A stretch of DNA of 64,000 bases from Haemaphysalis longicornis. Taxonomy: Eukaryota; Arthropoda; Arachnida; Ixodida; Ixodidae. The notes under the pieces were generated by a model. That model saw only the letters and a program-made list of their open reading frames with translations. It did not search any database and was not told the origin of the DNA. The DNA lies in NCBI GenBank assembly GCA_013339765.2, contig CM023454.1, positions 134,991,399 to 135,055,398 of the forward strand, given 5' to 3'. Below are positions 54,631 through 64,000 of the stretch, piece after piece. Position 1 is the first letter of the stretch; the number at the start of each line of letters is the position of its first letter. The translations under genes were made by a program, and so were the position numbers.

Positions 54631-55853
54631 ATGCCAACCGGGCCAATGGAACAGGACGTCCCGACTCGCACCGCCCCTGCAACGGCTTCTGCGCCTCGTG
54701 CGTGGACCGTTACCAGCCGCCAACGGGACCCAGATCCTTCGCTGGCCTTCGCGGTGAAGACGTCGACGATTGGCTGGACTATTACGACAGAGTAAGTGCG
54801 TTTAATCGGCGGGATGACTCTATGAAGCTCTATAATGTACCGTTCTGCCTTGACAAAGTGGCTAGGACGTGGTTTTATAACAACGCACATCGCCTAGGAG
54901 ATTGGAATGCGTTTACGGAGGAGATTCGCAAGATTTTTGGTACATCGGCGAGCCGATCGGAGAGCGCCACGAAGAAACTCCCCCAGCGCGTTCAACATGT
55001 AGGTGAGACGTACACGTCTTACATTGAGGATGTGCTTGCGCTTTGTCGCCAGGCGAACGAGGACATGTCGGAGAACGACAAAGTCCGGCACCTTCTGAAA
55101 GGCATTAGCACATTTGCCTTTAATGCTCTCGTCGCTCAGAATCCCACCACCGTACGCGACGTAGTTACGATTTGCCAGCGCTTGGATGCGCTGCAGTCCG
55201 CTCGCATCCAGCAGGATACCCCACCAGCCTGCCTTCCACCCGACACGGAGCTGCGCTCTTTGATACGTAGTATCATTAGGGAAGAACTTCAGGCGCAGAA
55301 GACCTCTGGACTCTCTGGTGATCGCCAGTTCTCCTCTGGCGCCACTTTGCGTGACCTGGTTAAAGAAGAACTGCGTCTCATGGAAAGCGGGCCCCCTACC
55401 GAACACGCCGCTTCACAGCACGTGGCTCAGTACGCCGAGATGAGCCCGCTACAGCCAGTCTTCCCGCATCCTGCGCCTGCTCAGAGTCATTTGTCTGCCC
55501 TTTCTCCGAGACTCCCTGAGTCGTACAGCCAGTACTATGCTCCTTGGCGACCCCCCCGACCCACTTGCTTCTACTGTGGTATCAGGGGTCATATTGCCCG
55601 ATTTTGTCGACGGCGTCAGCAAGACGAACGTGCAGGCCTTATACCGGACCGCAGCACCTACCGACCTCCATACGGCTTTCGTCAACGGGCATATCATTCC
55701 CCGCCGCGGCCTTTTCCGTCGACCCCGGACACACAGGACGTTCCTGGAAGTTCCCGACCATCGCGGCGCCGTTCACCATCTCCCTTTCGGAACCGCTCGG
55801 TATCGCCCCTTCGCCCCGCGTCTCATGCTGCTGGCCTCCGACAAGAAAACTAA
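54631..55853 (+). pseudogene. Gamma gag with CCHC knuckle and an early frameshift
   Basis: The likely start is the ATG at 54631 (MPTGPMEQDVPTRTA); the longer open frame that begins at 54414 lies in the LTR and is in the wrong register at this point. Homology with beta (RQRDPPP) and the 61-kb fragment (RQRDPPFF) shows the reading must change frame near 54740 to reach SFAGLRGEDVDDWLDYYD. From there the frame is open to 55853: FCLDKVARTWFYNNAHRL (capsid core), SYIEDVLALCRQANEDMS, and a perfect knuckle CFYCGIRGHIARFC (55566-55607), then an Arg/Ser/Pro-rich tail. One indel separates it from an intact gag. Confidence 0.85.
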
Positions 55854-55859
55854 CCTCTG

Positions 55860-56175
55860 CAGTTTTTGGAGGGAAAACTGCTATACCTGGTAAAAGTACA
55901 ATTCCTCCGCAGCGGCCATCGAACATTTTATCTGTAATCGTCGAAGGTATTTGTGTAGATGATCTTGTGGACACTTGCGCCAGTATTTCAGTTATACATG
56001 CAGACTTGTGTGCTCGACTTCGTAAAGTGCAAACGCCCTACTCTGGCCCGACCCGTGTGGCGCAAATAATGTTTTGATTCAGCCCTCTGGACAGTCACGG
56101 TACGCGTACTTATCGACGGCCTTCGACATCATATCCCGTGTGCGGTGCTGGCGTCTAGTGCTCATTCGCTAATTA
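55860..56175 (+). pseudogene. Gamma protease with DTC in place of DTG
   Basis: The reading ILSVIVEGICVDDLVDTCAS has the active-site Gly replaced by Cys (codon 55976-55978), followed by ISVIHADLCARL. The frame stops at 56075-56077, and a shift is needed before MGWDFLSSASAVISC (56176), the conserved end of the domain. The Gly of DTG is nearly invariant, so activity is doubtful. Confidence 0.75.
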
Positions 56176-57900
56176 TTGGGGTGGGACTTTCTCTCTTCAG
56201 CCTCAGCCGTCATCTCTTGTGATAGCCCAACCATTGAACTCTCCAATGAGCAAGTTTCGAGTGTTTGCAGTATGCCTCAAGTGAACCTCGTAGTGGCTGC
56301 AGATTGTGTTCTTTCTCCAGGACTGGATACTCTCCTCACACTTCGATCGGCCGACATCAGTGAGGGGGACATTTTAGTCGTCCCTTGTGCCAGCCTACTC
56401 TCTAAAGGAGTCGTGATAGCTACGTGCCTAATACGCTTCTGCAATGGGTTTGCAACCCTTCCCGTGAACAACGCTAGCCCCGAAGTGATCCTGCTGCATG
56501 AAGGCACCACAGTGGCCTCGACTCATCAGGGAGAGACCATTGATGTTGTTCCTATCGGCTCGTTGTCGGCTCTTCCGCGTTCCGTTTTTTCGGACACTTC
56601 TACTTCAGCGCTGACCGCCACCATTAGCCCCGACGTCACGCAAGCACAGGCACAGTCCTTATTGGCCTTACTGGACAAGCACCGTTTGTCTTTCGACTCC
56701 TTTTCCAAAATGTTAGGCCAGACCACTGCCGCAGCACACCGCATACAGACAGACAGTCCTCACATCATACGCCGCCGCCCGTATCGCGTGTCGGCGTCTG
56801 AACGAAAAATAATTGAAGAGAATGTCTCAGATATGCTTAAGTGGGACATAATTCGTCCCTCCGCGAGTGCCTGGTCTTCTCCTGTTGTATTAGTTAGAAA
56901 GAAGGATGGGTCAGTTCGCTTTTGCGTGGATTATCGAGCCCTCAACAAAATTACCAGGAAAGATGTCTACCCGATGCCAAGGATTGACGATGCTTTGGAT
57001 TGTTTGCAAGGAGCTGAATATTTTTCAAGCCTGGATTTACGTTCAGGGTATTGGCAGATACCAATGTACGAGGCCGATAAGGAGAAAACAGCGTTCTGTA
57101 CCCCCGACGGCTTATACGAGTTTAACGTTATGCCGTTCGGGTTGTGTAATGCGCCCGCCACCTTTGAGCGACTCATGGACACTGTTCTACGTGGCCTAAA
57201 GTGGAAGACCTGTTTGTGCTATCTGGACGACATCGTTGTCTTCTCGTCCACCTTCTCTCAGCACCTGCAGCGGCTAGATGAAGTGCTGACCTGTCTCGCT
57301 AGCGCCGGCCTACAGCTCAACACAAAAAAATGTCATTTTGCCAGCAAGGCCATCAAGGTCCTTGGTCATGTCGTGAGCAAAGAAGGTGTCCGGCCCGACC
57401 CTGAGAAGATTAGCGCAGTCATGAGCTTCCCACGCCCGCAGCAACAGAAGACGCTCCGCAGCTTTCTTGGCCTGGCTTCCTACTTTCGACGTTTCGTGCG
57501 CAACTTCGCCACCCTCGCGTCTCCGCTAAACCAGCTTCTTCGTTCTGGCACGCCTTTCGTATGGTCTGAGGACTGCGAAAAATCATTTCAAGCCTTAAAA
57601 GACGCGCTTACCTCGGACCCCATCTTGATCCATTTCGACGACACCAAACCAACCTTATTACATACGGATGCAAGCGGGTACTGAATTGGTGCTGTTATTC
57701 TCCAGCGCGATAACCAATCTAGAGAGCGTGTTGTGGCCTATGCCAGTCGCACTCTCAGTTCCGCAGAGAAGAACTACACCATTTCTGAACAGGAATGCCT
57801 GGCTGTCGTCTGGTCGGTACAAAAATTTCGTCCCTACTTATACGGCCGCCACTTCACCGTAGTGACCGATCATCACGCCTTGTGCTGGTTATCGACGCTG
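56176..57900 (+). pseudogene. Gamma reverse transcriptase and RNase H, stop at 57682
   Basis: The 502-codon frame (56176-57684) has a complete RT: VRFCVDYRALNKITRKDVYP, SSLDLRSGYWQIPM, LYEFNVMPFGLCNAPATF, the intact catalytic box CLCYLDDIVVFSS and ILGHVV-like KVLGHVVSKEGVRPDPEK. RNase H begins with LLHTDASGY and meets TGA at 57682-57684, where GxG is expected. Past it the same frame continues with IGAVILQRD, AYASRTLSSAEKN, EQECLAVVWSVQKF and VVTDHHALCWL to about 57900, where a frameshift follows. The lesion is a single stop codon, so readthrough would be needed for a full product. Confidence 0.9.
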
Positions 57901-57904
57901 AAGA

Positions 57905-59382
57905 ACTTTCCGGCCGGCTCAGACGGTGGATTTTGCGATTACAGGAGTACGACTACACCGTACAGTACAAATCAGGCAAGAAACACCTTGATGCGGATGC
58001 CTTGTCACGATGTCCCCTCGGGTCGACATCAAACACCGCTGGCGATGTTTCCTCCGCTGCACGAGCTACATCCTTGGCTCCCATCGACCCTGCGCCATCC
58101 TTTGGGTGCTCCGAGCTGGTGTCTTTTCAGCAGGCGGACCCGCACTGCCGAACCATAACTGACCGACTGTCTGGGGTGACGCAGCCTCCTAACAGCCGTT
58201 TACGACGCCAGCTTGCAAAGTACACGCTCCGCAACGGTGTGCTCTGCCGCGTCAACCATCACCCTGCTGGAGAAAAATGGGTGCCTGTAGCTCCTCGGGC
58301 TTTCCAGCCAAAGATTTTAGAAGCCTTTCACGATGACCCAGCTGCTGGCTACCTCGGCTTTCAAAAAACGTTTGATAGGATCCGAGCTCGCTTCTTCTGG
58401 CCTGGCATGTCAAGGTGCGTCGCTAAGTATGTCAGCTCCTGTGCATTGTGTCAGCATCGCAAACGCCCTACAACTGCGTCTGCTGGACTTCTACAACCCA
58501 TTCCTTGTCCGGCGGAACCTTTTGACGTGGTGGGTATTCATCTATACGGCCCTTTACCATCCACCTCATCCGGCTACCGTTGGATCGGGACCGCGGTTGA
58601 CCATTTGACGCGTTATGCAGAGACGGCCCCTGTTCGCTCTGGCTGCTCCCAAGAAGTCGCCGAATTTATCTTGCATAACGTGATCTTACGCCATGGCGCC
58701 CCCCGGGTTCTACTAAGTGACCGTGGGAAAACATTTCTTTCAAGCGTCATTGCAGACCTGCTTCGTGCATCGAATACCATCCACAAAACGACGTCCTCAT
58801 ATCACCCCCAAACAAACGGCCTCACGGAACGCTTCCATCGTACACTTTCCGATATGATCTCCATGTATATCGGACCAAGCCATACTAACTGGGACGCCAT
58901 CCTTCCATTCGTAACGTTTGCGTATAATACGGCACGCCAACGAACAACTGGGTACGCTCCGTTTTTCCTTGTTTATGGACGTGATCCCTCCTTCGTCATA
59001 GACACGTGTCTGTTCTCGGCACCTGCGACGGGATCTGTCCCCGGGTCTGACGAATTCATCTCTCGCCTTACCTACTGCCGCCGTATTGCCCGTGAAAACA
59101 CGCAAGCCTGCCAGCAGGACCGCAAGCTCCAGTACGACGCCTCTCACCGGTGTATCCAGTACCGCCCAGGGGACCAGGTTCTACTCTGGACTCCCGTTCG
59201 TGTGCCTGGGCTATGCGAAAAGTTTTCTTCGGCGATTCGTCGGCCCTTATACCGTTCTGGAGCAGACGTCGCCAGTCAACTATCGGGTCACCCCTGTGTC
59301 TCCCAGCACGGACCGTCGCTGTCGGGGAACCGAAATTGTGCATGTCTCCCGTCTCAAAAAGTTCCACTCTCGCACTTCCTAA
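57905..59382 (+). pseudogene. Gamma integrase with two key substitutions
   Basis: After the shift near 57905, the frame 57795-59432 carries the end of RNase H (LSGRLRRWILRLQEYDY, KHLDADALSRCP) and the integrase. In the H2C2 region the second His is Tyr (HDDPAAGYLG, codon 58350-58352). In the core the first catalytic Asp is His (VVGIHLYGPLP, codon 58539-58541), while LLSDRGKTF and PQTNGLTERFHRT keep the second Asp and the Glu. A shift near 59222 moves the C-terminal GPY region (RRFVGPYTVLEQTSPVNYRV, EIVHVSRLKKFH) to the frame that stops at 59380-59382. Integration activity should be lost. Confidence 0.88.
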
Positions 59383-59427
59383 ATGCCAGCGGCCGGGCGA
59401 CCGCCTTCTTCGAGGGGGGGCAATTAG

Positions 59428-59650
59428 TGTAAGCACTGTAGTTCTCCGCGGCACAATATTTCGCTGATTTCAATCTTCTGTGTAATCATCATCACCTGTC
59501 ATCCTTTTCAGTAATGCTTCGTCTTCGTCACCTGTACATGATCATTATCATCCCTGAGGCTAGTGCTGCTTGGCTGCGCGTTCGCCAAATAAACGGCGTC
59601 TGTCTCCTCCGCTCTATCAGTGAGCGACGTCTCCTGAAGGGCCTCTTACA
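59428..59650 (+). repeat. 3' LTR of the gamma element
   Basis: 223 bases, nearly identical to the 5' LTR. Confidence 0.9.
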
Positions 59651-60060
59651 ATAATAACATATAATATATCTATTTCTATATATATAATATATAATATATA
59701 TATAATATATATATATCTATAATATATTTATATATCTATATATATAGTATATATATATATATATATCTTTATACAACGACAGACGACATTTATACACGAC
59801 AGATGGTTTTCTTGACACGAAAGTCAAGAAAACCTCGGGAAGCTAAGAGGAGATTTGGTAGGTCCTGGAACAGATAAAATATTTAGAAAGAACGGTAGCA
59901 AAAAATGCCGCGAGGTGGGATCCGAACCCACTACTCTAGAATCCAGTGTGGTGCGTTATATATATATTATTCTCTCTACTATACTAATTATATAATATAT
60001 ATCTCTCTATATATATCAATCTATACTATATATCTCTGACTATATATATTATAATCTAGA
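59651..60060 (-). repeat. AT arrays around a SINE-like copy with a tRNA-like head
   Basis: TA-rich arrays occupy 59651-59765 and 59957-60060. Between them, on the minus strand, 59960-59905 has a tRNA-like end with B box GGGTTCGGATCCCACC, followed by a body that ends CTACCAAATCTCCTCTTAG and GAGGTTTTCTTGAC (59862-59820), as in the copies at 53.9-54.2 kb. A 12-bp palindrome GGTTTTCTTGAC/GTCAAGAAAACC (59806-59835) suggests a second, inverted piece joined at the end. Confidence 0.55.
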
Positions 60061-60062
60061 GA

Positions 60063-60275
60063 AAATAAACCACAAGCGCGCAGAAATAGTATAAGTAAAG
60101 AGTCGAACCACAGCAAGAACAATAACAAACAATGTTTACTTACGTAGCGGCAACGGGACTTGCTTCAGCAGAGTAAAGTTACACTGATTTTGCTGTCGCA
60201 AAACATTTCGAACACATTTCTTATATAGGTTTGCATAGAACTGCGAGGAGCGGAAAAATGTTATTTTTAGGAGGG
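60063..60275 (-). repeat. Inverted copy of the Penelope-like 3' end
   Basis: The minus strand matches 52180-52350: TTCCGCTCC, GCAAACCTATATAAGAAATG, CAAGTCCCGTTGCCGCTACG, TGTTATTGTTCTTGCTGTG. CTGCTGA (60171-60165) stands where the 52-kb copy has CTGATGA. No coding sequence accompanies it. Confidence 0.7.
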
Positions 60276-60326
60276 GGAAAATTTATATATATCTATATAT
60301 ATATATATATATATTTTAAGGTTAGA

Positions 60327-60498
60327 AGAGACAGAGACAAACGAGAAAGGGCGTAGAAAAAGAAATAAGTTTACTGAAGTGTCAGGGAGAGGACTCTCGT
60401 TCTTCAGAGTAGTACTCTGAAGAAAGGGAGTCTTCTCCCTGGAACGTCAGTAAACTTATTTCTTTTTTCTTCGTCTTTCTCGTTTGTCTCTGTCTCTA
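60327..60498. repeat. Large palindrome with hammerhead-like cores
   Basis: Left arm 60327-60409 and right arm 60415-60498 are complementary over most of their length (AGAGACAGAGACAAACGAG against CTCGTTTGTCTCTGTCTCT; AAGAAATAAGTTTACTGA against the matching right side). Each arm, read outward from the centre, has CTGAAGA followed by a GC-rich stem (GGGAG/CTCCC in the right arm) and then GGAACGTCAGTAAAC or the diverged GACACTTCAGTAAAC. Confidence 0.7.
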
Positions 60499-60599
60499 CT
60501 TACCTTATTTTTTTCGCGCTCTGTGTGAGTTTTTATCTTTTCAGACTATATATATATATATATATGTATATATTATTATTTAAAAATATATATATTTGT

Positions 60600-60758
60600 A
60601 CGAAAAAATGTTCGACCACGGCAAAAAAAGAGGACAGATTTAATGACGTTTCGGCAGAAGGGCCGGCCGTCTGGTAACCTGACGAAGGCCGGCGGGCCTT
60701 CGGCCGAAACGTTATTAAATCTTTTCGCTTTTTTTTACCGTGGTCGAACATTTTTGTG
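60600..60758. repeat. Second palindrome with a CTGACGA...GAAAC core
   Basis: Left arm 60600-60668 and right arm 60687-60758 share ATGTTCGACCACGG, ATTTAATGACGTTTCGGC and GGGCCGGCC in inverted order. On the plus strand CTGACGA (60679-60685) is followed by a perfect 5-bp stem GGCCG/CGGCC (60687-60691 with 60701-60705) and GAAACGTT (60706-60713), the order of the hammerhead ribozyme core. Confidence 0.7.
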
Positions 60759-61135
60759 TATTTTCTACCGGCGTCCAGGGAAACATTATTTTTATATATA
60801 TAAATATATATATAAATATATATATATAGTATATATATGTATATATTTATTTATATATATTTATTTCGTAATGGAGGAAGTGAAAGCACTAACGCACCTG
60901 GATTTTCCAATTCCTGGTCGGGTATTCGGGAGAAGGATCCAGCTGGCATCATCTCTGTGCGTCTTTGTGTTTAGGTCAGCGATCCCCTAGACGGTTCACC
61001 TGGAACTGACTGCGCTGCTTCCCGCCTCTCGCTTTTACTGCTTGTTAGCAATTAAATCGCCTTTCAAGAGTTCGAGGAGCCGGGTAGGAGGTGAACCATC
61101 CCGGAGTTTCGCAACTGCACCGTACCAATGTCCGT
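60759..61135. other. AT-rich repeats, then unassigned sequence
   Basis: TATA-type repeats at 60790-60868, then about 270 bases with no recognised gene leading into the gag fragment. Confidence 0.5.
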
Positions 61136-61139
61136 CAAC

Positions 61140-61990
61140 CCCGTCGACATCGGCTAACAGCCAACATCACCGGTGCCACCGGTCATCTGGGCCGGCACCA
61201 TCCGTCAGCGCGACCCACCCTTTTTCAACGGCAAAGATGATTATGATGCGGAAGGTTGGTTGTCACACATTCGAGTGAGTTAACGTCTACAAGAAGTGGG
61301 ATGAAAAAACTAAGCTGAGCAATGTTGAGTTTTACTTTAAGAAGTGGCTCAGGTCTGGACCATCAAAACGTCGGGCGAGTTCAAAACCCTCCTCGCAGAG
61401 GCGTTAAACAGGCCGGCGGTGCGGAAACTGCATGCTGAGCAGCGTCTTCGCGTACGCAGGCAGCTGCACGGCGATAATTTCAGAAGTTATATCGAAGACG
61501 TTCTGGATCTCTGCAGGCGTATCAACTTGGGTATGTCTGTGCAATTATACATTCGGCACATATTGAAAACAGTTGAAGTCGAAGAGTTTCAGATGTAGAT
61601 GTCCACAGACCAAAAGAGCATGGCTGAGTCAATAAGCTCTGCCACAGCTATGATGAGCTGCGGTGGCAAAGGATTTTTGTTCGACAGTCGCTCGGGACGG
61701 GCGGCGAACTGTCAAGTTTATCGATGAGTTCTGAACAACCATCGCTTGAGATGAAGATTAAAGGATGTCGTGCGGGAGGAGGTCGCTCGGCAACTTTCAC
61801 TGGCGCCTTTTGTAGAGCAGCCTGAACCAATTTTACCTCAAGCTGTGCAGTGCACCGTTAGGGAGCAGGTGGCCGCAGCCCTATCACCTGCATACCACTC
61901 AACTACACCCGCTGCCCCGCTGACTGTTCCAACAAAGGCTCCCACAGCCCCGCCAGTGATCGCTCTATTGACTTACGGCTAATACGCGGT
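61140..61990 (+). pseudogene. Gag fragment related to the beta and gamma elements
   Basis: The plus strand reads TIRQRDPPFFNGKDDYDAEG (about 61200-61255), then after a stop YKKWDEKTKLSNVEFYF, and VWTIKTSGEFKTLLAEALNR with HAEQRLRVRRQLHGDNFRSY and IEDVLDLCRRINLGMS (61344-61598). A further shift gives VARQLSLAPFVEQPEPILPQ and VREQVAAALSPAYHSTTPAA to 61982. These match the beta gag words EQRLHVRAQQ, SYIEDIVDLCNRV and REQVAEALSAVRQ. No LTR, primer site or pol is found beside it. Confidence 0.75.
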
Positions 61991-64000
61991 AAGGCGCCAA
62001 GCGCGCCACAGATCAAACACGACCGATCGCCTGGGCGCCCGCATGTCTGCACCGATCCCACTCCTGGCTGGGCCTACGATCTCTAAATAAAATCTAGGAG
62101 GCCACCGTACCCGGCCGGGTATGCTTTCCTACAATCCTTTGATTTTAATTTAAGAATCATATACACTCAAAGAGAAACCTTCATCCCGTTATGTATGAGG
62201 TAACATGACATTGAGGTAAACCTGCTGACGTTGAGTTAAATTCGGCAGCAGCCACTCTACACTGGTAGTGCATGGTATCTTTTTATATGGGCGGCGGCAC
62301 CTGTATTTGTATCTTCGGCACTGTGCATATTATGTAAATAACCCCTCTTCAGGAAGCAGCGACGAGACCGAGTAGACGGCATTACGGAGTGGTAGTGTGA
62401 AACTTTGTGATTTATCCCAACATGACTGACGCTCCTCACAAAATACCCGATCGAAATTTGGCGCTTAAGCCCCCATTTCATTTCGTTCTATGTTACATTT
62501 ATTTTTGTTCGTCAAACATGAATGCGTTGAGAAAACTTGTAAAGAGCATTAAATACGTAGTAATTATACCCGGGTATCTTCATGAAAGTGGCCTACGTTA
62601 CGTTTACGCCTTAAGTGGTGCTGATTGTCGAAAATTGTTAACCGCATGTTCAAGTGCTGATCTAGTGACACGAACGTGGCGTCATAGCGGCACCCTTGTT
62701 TACACAGCTTTTAGGCCGATGATCACCCGCCTGTTCTACAGGCTTCACTGGTCGCACGTGAATTATCAGCATGGAACTCCTGAAAACCAAGTGTCGCAAA
62801 AGCCGAAGTGCCTTAGTCGATGTACGGATCGCATGTGTTGATCTGTGTTAGTTTCTTGGACCTTGCTGTGTTTACTGCACTCTAGGAACTAACAGAATGA
62901 AGCTGCGTTTCTTACAGCAGGAATGTTGTCAGGGCGCTGCTTTTCTTTCTTGATAAATTCCCGACTACTGCTCGCATATAGGCATTATTTGCTTCTTGGT
63001 TGATGGACACAGTACAACACATGGACTTCCTGTCTCCCGACGTGTTCGTGTAGCCGTAGGCGTCGTTTGGAAGGCAGTGGACCAAATCGGAACTCGGCGT
63101 CCCCGTAGTATGGTTGTCGCATCTGCCTCACCCATACGCTTTAAAGAGAAGCGTGGTAAAAGAGTAAAAAAATAAATATGTACCAACACGATAGCGTTGG
63201 GCGTGCTCCAGGAAGCGCTTATTTACAAACGACGCCGCCGCGAACTGTCGATGCTGATAAGACGAGGCTTCTGTTCTCTGGGCATGAGAGAAAAAGCCGT
63301 CTGGTTGCAAGATTTCCGCTTGGTGGCACACATGCGAAAATCGATGACGTGCATGCGGGAAGATGCCGCAGCAGGTGGGTAAAGCTGTCTCTCAGAGGTG
63401 TCTAAGCATGAGTGCCGCCATGATGTCAGGCTGTAGTTGCAAGATGAGTAGTTGAAGGGACGGGTAACAATTTTTTTACAACATATTGCAGAAATTTAGG
63501 GCCGTTAACGAATGTTAGGCCACTTTTTAAGGCAATAACTGAGTAAGTTTACTGGTTTGTATGTTTATAATGTTTATCAACGCATTCATGTTTATACCCC
63601 AAAAAATAAAATATAAGCAAAAAGACGGGGGCAGACTGAGGCTCCATTTTAAGTTTCTTTATTTCTTGAGGAGCGTCCGTCATGTGAGAGCAAGTTACAA
63701 TTCTTCAATCTATCCCACCTTGCTGTCTACTGTGTCCCTTCGTTGCTCGGAAAACTAGCTTATCAATCCCCTTGCTGCAGGTCGCGCTCGCCGACGACAC
63801 GTACTGAAGGCGGTGCAGCCAGCTATCTTCAAGGATACCATTCCCTACGTGGACGTGGTGCCGGCTGCCTAATTAAACCCGCGGTCAGGCGGTCACGTCA
63901 GGTTGCTTGAGACATTGCTGGGCAGATGTTGTCCTTTTGAGCACATATGATCCCTAACTTAAAACCAAAGAAATGTACGAAACACTTTACCATGGCTAGC
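61991..64000. other. No gene recognised
   Basis: The longest frame is 144 codons at 62407-62841 (plus), with no domain I know and no sign of a start context or of repeats. The remaining sequence is mixed in composition. No rRNA, tRNA or repeat structure stands out. Confidence 0.5.

Larger units (their letters stand above)
54328..59650 (+). mobile_element. Ty3/gypsy family gamma element with near-identical LTRs
   Basis: LTRs of 223 bases (54328-54550 and 59428-59650), TGTAAGCAC to CTCTTACA, differ only in CTCCTTGAAGG versus CTCCTGAAGGG, about two positions. A primer site follows at 54553, and a polypurine tract CGAGGGGGGG lies at 59411-59420. Gag, protease, RT, RNase H and integrase are in order, with no env. 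The element lies inside TA repeats, which hides any target duplication. It is related to family beta and to the gag fragment at 61140-61990. Despite its youth the coding region carries several lesions. Confidence 0.92.

Noticed and set aside
45115..59650. Endogenous retrovirus with env
   Set aside because: Neither the beta, gamma nor CsRn1-type element has room or frames for an envelope gene between pol and the 3' LTR; they are plain LTR retrotransposons.
62407..62841. 144-codon frame as a host gene
   Set aside because: I recognise no motif, and there is no sign of splicing or conservation to weigh; chance cannot be excluded.

Overview
The window looks like repeat-dense nuclear DNA from an arthropod, most likely a hard tick (inference). 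The evidence is the mixture of elements: CR1/L2-group, RTE and I-clade LINEs, a CsRn1-type element with a CHCC gag motif, several Ty3/gypsy families with tRNA-Ala-like primer sites, a Penelope-like element with a GIY-YIG domain, tRNA-derived SINEs (one resembling the tick Ruka family), and long AT microsatellites. I could not support any host protein gene, rRNA gene, functional tRNA gene or CRISPR array. Essentially every coding region is a retroelement relic broken by frameshifts, stops or truncations.

Layout. 0-2 kb: a broken gypsy integrase with a possible LTR, then a 150-bp tandem pair. 2.5-10 kb: a nearly full-length CR1/L2-group LINE on the minus strand (5' UTR repeats, ORF1, ORF2, 3' UTR with a CATTCTGA-type tail), interrupted by a 5'-truncated RTE LINE. 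11.2-15.3 kb: a minus-strand gypsy relic of family alpha (LTR about 420 bp), split by a second copy of the same CR1/L2-group LINE. 15.6-17.1 kb: a related, older LINE fragment. 18.9-21.7 kb: another alpha relic, with its gag split by a 1.15-kb segment bounded by inverted repeats. 22.1-26.7 kb: a decayed I-clade LINE with a SINE-like insertion. 26.8-37.9 kb: three further alpha relics; the middle one has lost gag through RT and carries, in its last pol codons, a 4.5-kb CsRn1-type element with matching 4-bp target duplications. 38.9-44.9 kb: scattered LINE ends, a Ruka-like SINE and an RTE copy with an inverted 5' part.

45.1-50.6 kb holds a complete but broken gypsy element (family beta, 252-bp LTRs), and 54.3-59.7 kb a related younger one (family gamma, 223-bp LTRs differing at only about two positions) lying inside AT repeats. 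Around gamma (50.9-53.9 and 60.1-60.8 kb) are Penelope-like sequences: a GIY-YIG fragment, two copies of one 3' end, and three inverted-repeat units whose arms carry CTGANGA...GAAAC-like cores resembling hammerhead ribozymes. 61.1-62.0 kb is one more gag fragment, and the last 2 kb hold nothing recognisable.

How the parts relate: this is a stratified pile of insertions rather than an operon-like system. Nesting gives a relative order (RTE after CR1/L2; CsRn1-type after alpha copy B; the LINE fragment after alpha copy G). No intact autonomous element is visible. The CsRn1-type element comes closest, with all RT, RNase H and integrase motifs in one 1028-codon frame but frameshifts in gag and protease. 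Many lesions are single-base indels, so uncorrected long-read errors could contribute. The inverted Penelope-like units are the best candidates for something little described.
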